A stretch of 64,000 bases of DNA from Haematococcus lacustris (Eukaryota > Chlorophyta > Chlorophyceae > Chlamydomonadales > Haematococcaceae): contig JASKMD010000005.1 of assembly GCA_030144725.1 (NCBI GenBank), forward strand, positions 498,971 through 562,970, written 5' to 3'. How positions within the stretch are numbered: the first letter of the stretch is position 1; every line of letters starts with the position of its first letter. Below, piece by piece: positions 8,515-20,335 of this stretch. The notes beneath the pieces were generated by a model. That model was not told the origin of the DNA. It ran no database searches and saw only the letters and a list, made by a program, of their open reading frames with translations. The position numbers and the translations under genes were made by a program.

Positions 8515-11256
8515 CTAGTCTTTCTTTCTTTCTGTGTACCCAGGGGCTGGAGGGTGCAAATAAGGGGATGGTGCACAGAGTGATGTGCTGGCCATGTGGG
8601 GGTGGGGATAGGGCGCCGCGCTGGCCATATGAGGGTAGGGCGCCACGCTGGCCATGTGAGGGTAGGGCGCCGCGCTGGCCATGTGAGGGTAGGGCGCCGC
8701 GCTGGCCATGTGGGGGTGGGGGTAGGGCGCCGCGCTGGCTGTGTGAGGGTAGGGCGCCGCGCTGGCCATGTGAGGGTAGGGCGCCGCGCGGGCCATGTGA
8801 GGGTAGGGCGCCACACTGGCCATGTGGGGGTGGGGGTAGGGCGCCGCGCTGGCTGTGTGAGGGTAGGGCGCCGCGCTGGCCATGTGAGGGTAGGGCGCTG
8901 CGCTGGCCATGTGAGGGTAGGGCGCCGCGCTGGCCATGTAGGGGTGGGGGTAGGGCACCGCGTTGGCCATGTGGGGGTGGGGGTAGGGTAGGGTTGCAGG
9001 TTGGGTAGGGTTGCAGGTTGCATGGCGAGAGAAGGGCGCCATGGGAGTGGCAGGGATGGAGACGCCACTAGTTGGGCAAGCAACCGGCGTGTAGTAGCCC
9101 ACAGACGGGTGGTATAAGGGCTCATTGGGTGCAGAGGGGTAGGCAGCTGGGACTGGGGTGGTATGCGGGGCCACGTCAGCACGGGAGGGGGGAGCTGCTG
9201 CGCCAATTGCAAGGGTAGTAAGGAGTGGGGGTGAATTTCCCTGAGCCGCGGGGACGGAGCGGGGCACATTCGCAGGGGTGAAAGGCTCAGGGTCACAGGC
9301 AACGCTGCTTGCAACATGCGTCGGAGCAACTGCTGCCACTGTAGCTGCACCCATGGCAGCTTGCAGACCCATTGCTGCATCAGCTGTATCTAGGCTGTCA
9401 TGCTCAGCATAGCTGATGATGCTGTCAAGCTGCTTCCATGCACCCATCTTTTGAATCAGCGTGGGTGCCTTGCCTGCCTTCACCAACTCCGTGGTGCTGG
9501 TGCGCTTAAGCGCATGCGAGGTGCTGCCAGTTGCCTCCTTGATGTAATCCGCAATGGAGTGGATGCCAAGGTTCTGACGGGTGTACCAGTCCGATGGCCC
9601 AGGGTCGCCTACACGGCGAGCGGGCTGGAGAAAGAGATGGCCTGTCCACCCCTGTGGCAGCTTGGACAATAGAAGACGCACCGCTGCCACAGGGCACACC
9701 TCAGCATCACCAAAGGTGTCTCCAGTGAGGAGTGAGGGATGGGCTGGGTGAAGAATCTTGGCGATAGGATCCCGCTTGGCGTCCGCAATGCCACCTTGGT
9801 TGTTCTTGCAAGCGAGCTCACTGATCTTGATCACAGTGCGCTTAGTCTTGGAATCTTGCTGGAACTCGACATGGCTGACAAGGAGACCTTGGAGGTCTCC
9901 TCCACGCATAAGGAGAAGGTAGCCCAGCAAAACCAGCACACGCGTCACCAAGCCCTTGGCGTTGCGGGGGTCCATGTGAGGCTTTGCACGCTCCCAATCC
10001 TCAGCGGTGATGAGCTTGGCACGCTTGGTAGTGTGCTGGACCTACACAATAACATATCAAAGTTTTGATGATTGGAGCTGGCATTGCATTGTCATGGGTC
10101 AAGTATAGCAATAGCCTAGATGATAGCACGCCTACCAGCAACTAGCAAGCATGTTGCACCACCCACCTCTCCTGCAGCGTAGGCAGCCTTGTCATGCCCA
10201 TCCACCAAATCTCGTAGCTCCTTCCACACACCAGTCTTGGCCAACAGGTTAGGCCTCTCCGCCTCCGGAATGTTGGTGAAGCGGTTCAGCCTGCTATGCT
10301 CGAAAATGATGGCACGCTGCAGGTTGGTGATGCGCAAAGATATCGACCGGGCATTGAACTTGCCCTTGCTCTTGACGTTGCGAGCATCTGCAATTTTAAC
10401 AAGTCATGTTTGTGACATGCAGAAGGTGCAAGAACAAGGATGGGCTGGGTGCAACGAACATGGGCAGTAAACATGTATGATGTAGCATCACCTACTTGGC
10501 ACAAAGATGGACATGACTGCACACAATAGCTTGGGGGTCTTGTAGTAGGCATCATGAAAGTGTTTTGCCCTGTCAGCTGGTGCTTCCAGGATGGCGTCAC
10601 CAAGAAACTTCTTCATCCCTGCTAGCTGCAAACGGCAGAGACGAAGTTGATGTCAGTAATGCATAGGTTTGAAGATATCTACATGTGCAACTATTGCTCT
10701 ACATGCTTTCTCTTGCCTGGACTGATGTTGGGACGTCCCCGGAGACCGGAAACTTTCCATCTCTCAGGGTAGCTTGCCAAAATGCGTAGGTTGAGCTCAA
10801 AGCCGACTCCGTTGCTAACTTGGTGGCCTCCGACATGCCCCCGCGTTGCTTCAAAGCAGCTGTTGATGGGTCATCATACAACTGCGCCAGTAAAGCATCG
10901 TCGACGTCGTCGTCGTCGTCGTCGGGGGCTGGCGCTGTGGCAGGGGCTGGGGCTGGCACTCCTGTTGGGGCGGGCACCAGCACCACAGTAGGAGCTGCGG
11001 CATCAGCGGCTGCATCAGTGGCTGGGGCTTGTGCTGCGGGCGCCATCTGTCGTTGACCATCTTGACCAGTTACACGCCCAGAGCGGCACGGCGGCATTGG
11101 CAACATCGTTGTTGCTGCTGTCGTAACGGCGGGTTTGTGAAGGCTTCGCCCCAACAGCGTGAAGATGGCTGGTGTGGTATTGTTCGACGGCCCTGAGCTC
11201 ACAACGGATCCACCGGACCTGCGGCCTGATGTTGCGGTGATGGTACTAGACTGCAT
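8515..11256 (-). CDS. Tyrosine recombinase of a Crypton-like transposon (four exons)
   Basis: Proposed exons are 11,256-10,717, 10,625-10,496, 10,387-10,167 and 10,041-8515. Phases agree and give an 805-residue protein starting at a true ATG. Intron 1 has a GC donor (CAG|GCAAGA); the others are GT-AG. The first exon is Ala/Pro-rich with an acidic D-run (DDDDDDVDDALLAQLYDD). Exons 2-4 form an alpha-helical DNA-binding region followed by a recombinase catalytic domain: arginine in LLLMRGGDLQGL, the SHALKRTSTTEL segment (His box; Lys or the next Arg as second basic residue), Trp in MGAWKQL, and a candidate nucleophile in SIISYAEHD. The C-terminal ~200 residues are HMASAAPYP repeats from a 27-bp minisatellite. 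It would cut and rejoin DNA to move its element. Family membership rests on these motifs only; whether it is active is unknown. Confidence 0.7.
8585..8998. repeat. 27-bp coding minisatellite in the recombinase C-terminus
   Basis: About 14 copies of a unit around GGTAGGGCGCCGCGCTGGCC, some lengthened by GGGGTGGG. Read on the minus strand they encode HMASAAPYP and its PYPHP variants. Because the unit is a multiple of three, open frames persist in other phases too. Confidence 0.9.
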
Positions 11257-11725
11257 GACTGCGCTGGGGAATGGAGTGCCAGCGAGACACGGGGAGCTAA
11301 CCTTTGACCTATGTCACACATTATGGCTTGCACGTGCAACCTGCAAGCCGCGACTTGCAAGCCGACCAGCTCTAGACGGGAAAGAGATCGGCCCCCGCAA
11401 TAGTTAAGATGCGACTGGGTAGCTGGAGAGCGAGGAATGGGCGGATAAGGGTATATGTCTATATTGCCAGCCTGGCATGAGAGCTTCGGGTTGCGAGCTG
11501 CGAGTCGGACAGAATCGTTGGGGTGCAACTGCCAAACGCCGCATGCTATCAATACAGTTCACTAGGAAGCTTCGCTTTTGTATAATTGACGGGCCGCGGG
11601 GTGCGCTTTTGTATAATTGCCGCGCCGCGGGGAGCACTTTTGTATATTTGCCGGGCCGCGGGGTGCCCTTTTGTATAATTGCCGCGAGCACTTCAGATAT
11701 ACCAGATAATCGCCTCTACCTCGCA

Positions 11726-11839
11726 CATTACGCGAATCTAATGGACTCGTCCTCGTCTCCGCGGCCATATACACCTCGGCTGCGCCTCGGTGTATATGGC
11801 CGCCTCGCCTCGGACTCGTCCATTATTTTCGCATAATGT
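11726..11839. mobile_element. Small fold-back element of a second family
   Basis: A ~114-bp inverted repeat: CATTACGCGAATCTAATGGA at one end, its complement GTCCATTATTTTCGCATAATG at the other, with GGCCATATACACC pairing with GGTGTATATGGCC around a CTGCGC loop. A half copy (6914-6938) marks the outer edge of the left recombinase arm. Confidence 0.6.
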
Positions 11840-11889
11840 ACTCGGCCCGCCGATTATCCATTACATATATTAGTTCCGTTTTCATGCGT

Positions 11890-12330
11890 TATAATAGTTA
11901 ATAGCCTGCTGTTTAAGAGACTTAGTTCCCTATTATGCTCTAAAAAAAGGCGGGACGCGGACCATTTTAGAAAAGTGCATAGCTGGTTCAAACTGGCTAC
12001 CGTTGCAAGTCGCGTATGGTGCTACCACGCCCCGCCCTTCGCTCCAAAACAAAGTGTTGCTCCAGAAGTGCGGCTTCGCCGCACAGAATGTAGCCACAAC
12101 GCACCTAAAACGGAACTAAATTAGATAGTGGAAGCGACCGGGGCGTTTTAGGCCCCCAAAAACACTCGGCCTCCGCGCTGTCGCGTAACAGCTCTCGACC
12201 TCAGCCAGCAGCCGCTCCGCTACGCTCCGCGGCTGCTGGCTTCGGTCTCGAGCTGTTACGCTCCAGCGCCTCGGCCTCGCGTTTTCAGGGTGCCTAAAAC
12301 TACCGGCGCTTCCACTATCTACTACCTAGC
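11890..12330. mobile_element. Fold-back element copy B
   Basis: The inverted ends are TAGATAGTGGAAGCG at about 12,123 and its complement near 12,325, with GTTTTAGG/CCTAAAAC inside. The central hairpin pairs 12,184-12,214 with 12,230-12,260. An upstream ~220-bp section resembles copies A and C in plan (GTTAATAG, GCGGCTTCGCCGC). It is more diverged than A is from C. Non-coding. Confidence 0.6.
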
Positions 12331-12639
12331 AATTGTCTGAGAATCAGACCCTCCCTCAGGAGTCCCCAACATGGGGTTGGTAATCTTCATGCAAGTACTC
12401 GCTACAGAGTGCACCGATTTCGATAGCGTTTGTTGCATTGGCACCGGCGAATTACTCCGCATCTACTGGCAAGCGGCGCGTTAATCCTTGCATCAGAGTC
12501 CATGCCGGCGCAAGCGAGCGCGGACACACCTCAGCTGCTCACTATCGATTGTTCTAGTGGTGAGTAGCGGCACCAATGAGCGAACTGCGCTTGGCATCGA
12601 GCCGGAAGTACAATCTATGTTTAGCCCGCCAGGCTCACT
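12331..12639. other. Non-coding stretch with a repeat shared with 31.46 kb
   Basis: CCCCAACATGGGGTTGGTAA at about 12,369 recurs at about 31,469, with weak similarity continuing into the ATTGGCACCGGCG region. No gene is recognised. Confidence 0.5.
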
Positions 12640-13955
12640 CCGCAAGCCTTTCATTGGTGCAGGCGGCGTCGGAAGACCGTCGAGGGGCAAGTTACTGATC
12701 GACATTGCAAGTAACGCGGAGAATGTGCGTCTCTCTCTCGCCAGTCACACAGGAAAAGGGACCCCCATCCACAAAGTAGTATGTTGTGAGCTGACCACTG
12801 CGACTTTTCAGACTTTCGATCTGTAACTCTGTTCCTTACTCAACGTCACAGCTGCTGGAGAAGAAAGCACGTCATTCCATTGAGTAGGCTTGTGGGAACA
12901 TACTTTGGCGTGAACCTAACTTTGCCTTGCAATGCTGACTAGCCCAACCGGACCACCCCCTGGCAGCCCCACCCCCTCCCAGCCCCAGCCCCACCCCCTC
13001 CCACCCCCTCCCAGCCCCAGCCCCGCCCTCCCACCCCCTCCCACCCCCAGCCCCGCCCTCCCACCCCAGCCCACCCCCTTCCAGCCCCAGCCCCGCCTTC
13101 CCCACCCCTCCCACCCCCAGCCCGCACTCCCACCCCCTCCCAGCCCCAGCCCCACCCTCCCACCCCCTCCCACCCCCTCCCAGCCCCAGCCCAACCCCTC
13201 CTGCTGCCCCCCCCCTGGCAGCAGCTGGCAGCTGGTGCTGGTGCCGCCCCTGGGCTGCCCACCCCTCCTGATGCCCCCCCCTGGCAGCAGCTGGCAGCTG
13301 GTGCTGGTGCCGCCCCTGGGCTGCCCACCCCTCCTGCTGCCCCCCCCTGGCAGCAGCTGGAAGCTGGTTCTGGTGCCGCCCCTGGCATGCTCACCCCTCC
13401 ATCTAAGCAGCAGGGGGCCACAGCGGAGCTGAACACAAGCTCGACACGCAAGCGGAACATGGAGGGATCGGACCCAACATGTCGAGCAAGGTAACGTAGC
13501 AATGGCATACACACCTTGTGAGGCATTGCAGAGTGGCCAGGCCAACAGTACTGCTCACGACGGGGGTCAAGCATTGCAGCATATTTCCGAGCATGGGTGG
13601 AGGGGCGCTGTCACATCGGTTTGGCATGCCATGTGAACCGTTTTGACTGCGGCGACTGTCCCTCACTATGTGCAGGTGCTCCTGGGCCACGTCGGTCGCG
13701 GCGGTCTCTCGCGGCGAGGCCCGCATGAGCAAAATGTGCATGGATTTGAATGTGAAGGTTTGAGCCGCCACAGCACCCAGCACACTGCACAGTATTTAAT
13801 GATACAGGTTGCACCGCATAGCTAACGGAGTCTTCTATCCAGTGATGTGCGAAACTTAAATAGAAACCACGTGGCTGAGACGCGGCGTCGTTTTGATTAC
13901 CAGGGGTCGGTTTCCTGTCATTTTCTGTTAGTTGGGGACACCTGACCCTCCCAAC
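12640..13955. repeat. C-rich repeat family, copy 3 (most complete)
   Basis: Its left half matches 500-1040 and its right half matches 5400-5970. The centre is CCCCAGCCCC/CCCCCTCCCA minisatellite (12,950-13,195) followed by ~66-bp GCAGCTGGCAGCTGGTGCTG units (13,205-13,400). It ends with the CAGGGGTCGG element at 13,899-13,947. The copies here define a dispersed family with no recognisable protein. Confidence 0.7.
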
Positions 13956-14994
13956 TCTGATAAAGTAATTGACACAACCTTGTCATGGATGTCCCGGTGC
14001 CGGAACGTGTGCGATGGGCGTAGCACCGTGCGGCATGCGATGACCGCGTAATCTTCTACACGCCCGATATGCTAGGAACCCTGTAAGCGAAAAAGTGCGG
14101 TCACCGACCAGCCAGCCGGCCTCACAACATCGCGTAGCGCAAGTGAGCTGTGGTAATCCATCGCAATGGCGTGGTAGACTCTTTACGCTGTGAAGGCAAG
14201 TACAGCCGGCGATCATTACTCTGTTAGCTACATCACGGCAATGTCAAGAAGCTCGAGGGTCAAGGAGATGTGCATGGTGATATCCGCTCACAAAATATAG
14301 GCCAGGTTTACGCCTAGGTTGGGCATCATGTGCACAGTCATTGAAGCTCGTGACACCCATTCCTTGTAGCTTAGTGAGCCCTCTATATCCTGATGTGCTA
14401 CGATCATTAGTCCGCTACGTGAGCGAGGAATTAACTCAGTGTACGGGATACCCCCCCTATCCAAGACAGTTGGGAGGGACTGACTGAGAATATTGCCTGA
14501 ACTGAGATAATATTGTTGCGCTGGGTATGTAGGGTATGTAGGGTAAGTAGGGAGGGTAGGGTTATACATGTAGGGTGCCTTATGCTATATGACAAACCCC
14601 TAGGGGGGGGGAGGGGGGAGGGGAGGGGAGGGGTCGCCTCCAGGCCCCTGCCATCTAGAAGGGGTGCTCCAGGCCCCCACCTGCTTGCTCCCGATTGCTG
14701 TTCCAGGTGGCTTCTTGCTGCTACTTCTCGCTGCCGCTCGTGGCTGACGCTCCTAGGTCCTCATGGCTGACACTTGATGCCATTGCTTCATGCAAATGCG
14801 CAAGTAGCATGAACTGATCAAGTTGCAAGGCATTACTAGCCTGCAGCATATGATGGCGGGATGCCAACAACAGCCACTAATTGCAAGTGCCAATAATGTG
14901 TCGCACAGGCCTCAAAACTCGTGAGTGCATACCGCTTCGGACTGTTGACACAACGTACGCACACACATATGTGTCAATCACAAAGTAGGACTCG
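13956..14994. other. No gene recognised
   Basis: Short palindrome-free sequence with a small TAGGGTATG repeat near 14,525-14,570 and a G-rich run near 14,604-14,632. Nothing supports a coding region. Confidence 0.4.
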
Positions 14995-16550
14995 CTACAT
15001 AGGATAGCATATACTAGCAATTGTTCGAGAATACTGCCTGCGCTGGGTGTGTAAAGAGGGTGCATGATGCACACGGACATTACCTGCCATGAATGAGGCG
15101 ATCAAAATGACATGGAACCTCCCCAACGTCACACTCAGCGACACACTAGCAGCCCTAGGCCTGCCAACACCACACAACAAGACCACCCGCCCGAACATCA
15201 TGGTTAGCACCACAACAAAAGGGAACCGGGGAAAGGATGAGGCTAAGAAACAAGTCACCATCCTGGAGACTAAATAATGCGATAACTCCAGATGGGTCGA
15301 ACAACAAGAAAGAGTTTGCACACACAACACAGCCCTTGTCGAGGACACTTGTGCAGATGGCAATAGCATCACAAGCAGACCATTGTATTGAGAACAGGCC
15401 GCATCACATACAAAATCCATACAAAGTAACACATGAGCGACGTGGGTGATACACACATCAACACTACACTACCAACTAACACATTGATAAGCTCAAATTG
15501 CATTGCTAAACAGCTTATAGGCTCAGAGCAAGGGAGGAGGATTGGGGTAAGATGTGTTTGCTCAATTACACCTAGTGAAGGAAGTGGGAGCAGGTCGCTC
15601 CACAGGAAGAAGATCTTCCTTAATGCATGTCGGTTTCCACGTTGCAGTCGTCTTCTTTTCTTCTTCTGCTTCTTACCTTCGCCCAATAATGCATAGTACG
15701 AAGTATGACGTCACACCAATAAACTTTGTTCCGTTAATTTCTGCGAGTAAGTATAAGGAGAAACAAAGTTGCAATGGCAGCAGTTGCCACCTTTTAGCCA
15801 ACCCATTCATTTGTGTATGTGCACGTGCATGCATGCATGCATGTAGCTGCTTAGTGGAAGAGCCCCAAACATGGCGGTAACCTGATGAAGCCATTTGGCA
15901 ATGTCATACACATGCTATAGGTTGACATGCCCTACCTCAACCATGTGTAAGCAGACTTGAATAACACTATATGCATGCATTCATACATGCATGACCACAT
16001 CTGCATGCGCGGCCACGACACTTGCATGCATGCACGCATGGCATCCTCACTGTAGCTGTTGCCAACCTGGATGGCACTCATGACCCATGCCAGAACGTGG
16101 GAGAAAACAGGGTATCCATTGGTCCGAGGATTGGTCGCCGCTGTCAAGAGTCGGGTGGAGATGCACAATGCTCCAACCCACAAGAAGTAGAAGAAGACTA
16201 CTCCAGCAGAGCCGGTGTGCATCTAGGAAGAAGCTTTTGCCTGGGGGGCGTCCTGCACCCACCACCCTCCAACCCACATCGTAGCTTACACCGTGGACCC
16301 CGCCCAATTGAAGGCATGGAGGGAGGGTGCCCATGCGCGACCACCTTTCACGGAAGTCACAACAAAGCAGCTGGGGGACACCATCAACACACCATGGCAC
16401 GCCTTGGCAAAGTCCATGATGCAGCAGTGAGGAAGGAGCTGACAGTTCTGAAGCTAGGCGAGTGCTTTGATGACATGGTGAGAGATTCAAGAAGCATCTA
16501 GGAGCAGACTCGCACAAAAGAGGGGTGCAAAACTGTGGCAATGAACACAA
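14995..16550 (-). CDS. Possible hydrophobic membrane protein, exons unresolved
   Basis: Minus-strand hydrophobic stretches look exon-like: 16,222-15,930 has GVVFFYFLWVGALC and a plausible donor after SAIQ, and 15,456-14,995 has two long hydrophobic runs (MVTCFLASSFPRFPFVVVL; VTLGRFHVILIASFMAG). A further frame around 16,450-16,290 (VVTSVKGGRAWAPSLHAFNW) also looks coding. No consistent splice model was found and the family is not recognised. It could be a decayed gene. Confidence 0.25.
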
Positions 16551-17075
16551 CTGTGCGCCGCAGCTCTAGAGACTTCACTGCTCGAGATGACTCCACTAAG
16601 TATGGTAAAGCAGCTACACTCATGTCACCCGTGCATATATTGACTAATGCAGTGGAGCACGAGTAGTCAACGTGGGGTCTGACCTGCAGCGCATGATGGC
16701 ACAACTGGGCATCAAGGATGATGCGATGATGGCCTACATTCCTGCAAACATCCCAAACTCTGCTTTGTTCAAGCCCTGTCAACTTGTGGATGAAGGCATT
16801 ACAGTTTTCAACAACACCTTTCAATACTCGGCCGCCCGGTTGAACACCCTACCTATTCATAATGCACAAAAGTCTTGGGCTTCTCGTGTGTGGCTTGAGC
16901 TGTATAGCACATCTGAGAGGGAGGCAGCTGGCCCTTATGATTACGCATGTATCTGCATGCAGTCATCATGGCCGTGTAATCATTGCAATATATTACAAAG
17001 TAAATCACTCCATAAATCCCCGGGGAAACTCAAGTTGCTTGATAAGGCCACCACTTGTCTCAAAGCACATCGCGT

Positions 17076-18370
17076 GATGGCTCCGAAGAAGCGGAAGGGT
17101 GCCGCCAAGCAAAAGCAGGGCACGGCAAAGAAACTGAAAGGTGCGTGTCGCTAGCCGACTGTGAGCTACATGACATACGCGCCGTGTAATAACACATCGC
17201 TCCTGATAGATCCATCACAACGTCGCTCTCGCCTCAATGAATCAAACAACGAGATGATCGGAGGGAAGGGTGATAACGAAGCGGCGCCAAGTGCAGGTCC
17301 GCACCTTGTGTGTCCCCGCATTGTGTGTTGACATCTTGTGTCTTGGCCTATCCAAATGGCATGTCAAAGTGCTGATTGTGATTGCCTGCAGGTCATGGAA
17401 GTCCTGGGTGGCTCTGTGCTGCGCGGTTGCAAGAATACGAAGCGCAGATTATTGGCCCACCTCCAGCACCGGGCTGAGGTTCACTCCCAGCTCCGCGTCA
17501 TCGCTTCCTTGTTTGTGCTCAGAACCTTCAGACGAGCAGCCCCTAATGCACCCCCCCTCCCCCCCCTCCCCCCACGTGCCCCTGCCCAGCCAGCCAAGAT
17601 GGAGTGGGAATGAGGCTCTGTGCCAGGGTCACAGTGTGGCTTTGAGCCAGAGCCTGGCAGTGACTCTGACTGCTAGTGAGACTGTGACTCTGAGCTTGAG
17701 CCTGAGCCAGAGCCCAGACTGCGCAGCCTAGACTGCAGCTCAAGGACATCAGCAAGTTCTTTGCAACCCCCAACTTCAAGTCCGCCAACAACCAGCTGCA
17801 GCGCCGCCTGGTGCGCAAAGGGCAGCTCCGCCACCCCATGCAAGTCTTTGAGGACCCCAGCAAACAAGCGCTGCTGGTCAAGCTGGAGGAGCTGGGCAGC
17901 ATCAATCTGTGGGGTGACAACAACACCACCGGAGCGCATTCCATGCAGCTGGCGGTCAGCATGCAACAGCACTTCGCAAACCCAGGTGCCCTGGCCTTGC
18001 CCTGCCCTTCCCTGCCTCAGAGCCTGGGCCAAGCACTCCCCCGCCAGCCAAGCGTAGCAAGCGCACCAAGGCTGAGCCAGAGGCAGCTGAGCCCACTTAG
18101 GGCACAGGCAAGGGCAAGGGCAAGGCTGCCAAAGCCAAGCCGGCACCACAGCCAGGGAGGTGGCCGGACCGAGACTGCAATGCAGCGCTGCACACGCAGC
18201 GCATTGGGGACAGCAGGTAGCGCCCGCTGGAGCTGTGCTGGTGGCTAGAGCAGACAGCTCTGCCAGCCAAGGGCAAGGAGTACCCTGGCCTGGGGTACAA
18301 GCGGCTGCGAGACCAACCACCCAAGGCCCAACAGCAGCATCAGCTGCAGTCGCCTGCTGTGGCCAAGTAG
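17076..18370 (+). pseudogene. Fanzor (TnpB-like) family B copy 1, internally deleted
   Basis: The start ATG at 17,076 opens a Lys-rich N-terminus with an SV40-type nuclear signal (MAPKKRKG), then a GT donor (KLKG|GTGCGT). A second exon begins after CCTGCAG near 17,392 and a third near 17,731. The C-terminal part has RWPDRDCNAALHTQRIGD, the RuvC-III motif of TnpB/Fanzor nucleases, then LPAKGKEYPGLGYKRLRD, which is also present in the other copies. The RuvC-II region and DEFRTS-like box are missing, and two in-frame TAG codons (after AEPT and GDSR) break the reading frame. Fanzors are eukaryotic RNA-guided nucleases carried by transposons; this copy is inactive as read. Confidence 0.65.
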
Positions 18371-18597
18371 TGTATGCCCCCCACTTGCGCTGTCATCAGC
18401 TTACATTTAGTGCATGTTTGTCATGCCAACTCTAGACTGTAGCCCTCAGGGGTCAGGCAATAGTGTAGGTGGTAGGCACCCAAGCCATTTCCCTGTCCAT
18501 TGGGTTTACACCACACAGCCACTGAACCCTATTTGGGTAGCCCTGCTATTGATCACCATTGGTCCCTAGTGGTCTGACTGGAATTTGGGCTTAGTGA
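18371..18597 (+). mobile_element. Conserved 3' non-coding end, Fanzor family B
   Basis: After the stop codon, ~225 bp (CATCAGCTTACA..., GTCAGGCAATAGTGTAGGTG, TTTACACCACACAGCC, GGTCCCTAGTGGTC) match the segment downstream of family B copy 2 on the other strand (51,566-51,345) and partly 50,748-50,843. Conservation beyond the protein suggests a functional element end and possibly a guide-RNA scaffold. Confidence 0.55.
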
Positions 18598-20335
18598 GGA
18601 AGGAGGGAGCTGTATAGCACACTACGCCGTCTAAGACTGGTGTACGTCACAGACAGCTAAGTAAGATATATCATATTAACGTGCGGCTTTCAGAAAGCAA
18701 GCCACGTCTAATGAGACGACCCAATGAGAGCGCGACGACTAGAAAGAAAGAAAGCAGGAAAGGAAGACTACGCCCTCGCCGTCGAGCGTGCATCATGGGA
18801 GGAGAGTAGCCTCAAGGCATGCCCTTGCTACCCTCCCACCGGAGACGAGTAAGGGGGGTGGGGGAGGGAGGGTTGCCAGGCTACCGGGCGCACCCAGAGG
18901 CAACATCACCCCTCCTCCTAGAGCGCGACGACTGATAAAAACATAATCACATCTAATGAGAAGAAGCGCCCGATATTGACTATAATGGATTATTTCCTTT
19001 TTTATTCTCGTTTGCGTGAGGAAGATTTAGGAAAAGTGCACCAGGAAAAGTGCGAGCCTCCGCCCGACTATCAACCAATTATTGCACGAGTGCCTTGCCA
19101 CCCAAAGGCACTCGCGCTATACTAAAGTAACGATTAGCCTAGCCGCGACAGCAAAGGAAGGCGCCCGTGACGTCGAGGGATATCGCATAAAGCCTCGGCC
19201 TACGCTGTTCACATTCAAATCACAGTCTTGTGTTGCGTAGACATCTCGGCCAAGGCTGTTGTTGCGTAGACATCTCGTCTGCGCCTCGGCGTTCACCACA
19301 ACTCTCGACCTAGTCTCGAACGTCACGTTCCCGCAACCTCCGACACGACGAATGGCCCCCGCGGGCTGACGCTTGCAGACACTGCCGTAGCATGTCGACC
19401 ACCCCGGAGGAACTGTGAAGTGGTTGATAGTGTCAATAGTTGAAGAGGGGAGTTGTATTAAAAGAGTGGAGTTGTTTCAAAAGAGGGGAGATGTATCGAC
19501 CTGCACCACGTTACACTACTTAATGGATTGCTTCGCCATAGTACCATAGTAACAACAACCAAGATAAACCACATCATTCAATAGGTCACACGAAAAGCAC
19601 CTGACCGTTGGCAGGTCACATCTGGCCGGGTCAAGGTCAAGGTCGTGCCCCCGGCCCACCCTCTCAGCCTGCCACCCAGCATCAAGGCGCGGGGGCAAGA
19701 GGAGCATTGTGCTCTAGGGTCTCAACAGGCGATGCACTGTCATTTGCACCTATCACTAGGTCTGATCTTCATTTGTGGCTGCACACTAATCGCCCGACTG
19801 CATGGCAAGGGTGAGGTCAGTGAGGGTGCAGCACTGTCGTGGCACTACCACTAGTAAAGGCATAGGAGTAGCCCATGCATAATGCAGGCGCGGAGCAGGC
19901 GGTGTTTCAATGTAACTCTGAGCTTGGCAGGCCTTCCACCTGAGCAGCACTATCAATCTATGTGCACCAGGGGGAGCATGACTTCAACCACCAAGCATTT
20001 GCAATGTTGTGACAGGGTGGGTGCATGATAGGGTGGCTGACAGGGCCTTGTATTGTTTTCACCACCATGTGTGTGGCATCCATAGCGTCACCATTTCCTG
20101 CAGCTCAACACCTGGTGTTTTTGCCTTCCTGACAAAAGCAGCACTGGGCTATGATGGTATAAGCATCCGGCACAGGATCACCTGAGGTAGGCACGCCACA
20201 ACGTGCATTCCGCTAGGCAATGCTGCCTTTGCTGCAGTCCGGCAGCGACCATTTCTCTACGGATTGCGCAGGCCAGACCCCCAGCCACACTCCTCAAGCA
20301 ACCCTCTTCATCACTGGCTACATCTGTTATTTGTT
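18598..20335. other. No gene recognised
   Basis: AT-richer stretches, a GAAAG run near 18,745, and repeat-like GCCTCGGC words near 19,190-19,290. No open frame with plausible splicing or a family motif was found. Confidence 0.4.

Larger units (their letters stand above)
7341..11731 (-). mobile_element. Crypton-like element with inverted arms and a spliced tyrosine recombinase
   Basis: The two ends are inverted copies: GCGAGG.AGAG..GATTATCTG at 7346-7370 and its reverse complement at about 11,700-11,727. Next inward come CCGCGGCCCGTCAATTATAC minisatellites (7375-7498 and, inverted, 11,571-11,690), then a CGCGGCTTGCA...GTGCAAGCCATA block (7740-7771; inverse 11,322-11,352). Between the arms lies one minus-strand recombinase gene. 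Outside, the arms continue at 6914-6938 and 11,726-11,757 once the 402-bp fold-back insertion is discounted. Known Cryptons usually lack long inverted arms, so the class assignment is an inference. Confidence 0.6.

Noticed and set aside
8568..9008. Plus-strand Arg/Gly-rich protein opposite the recombinase
   Set aside because: Antisense of the 27-bp coding minisatellite; the minus strand has splicing and catalytic motifs.
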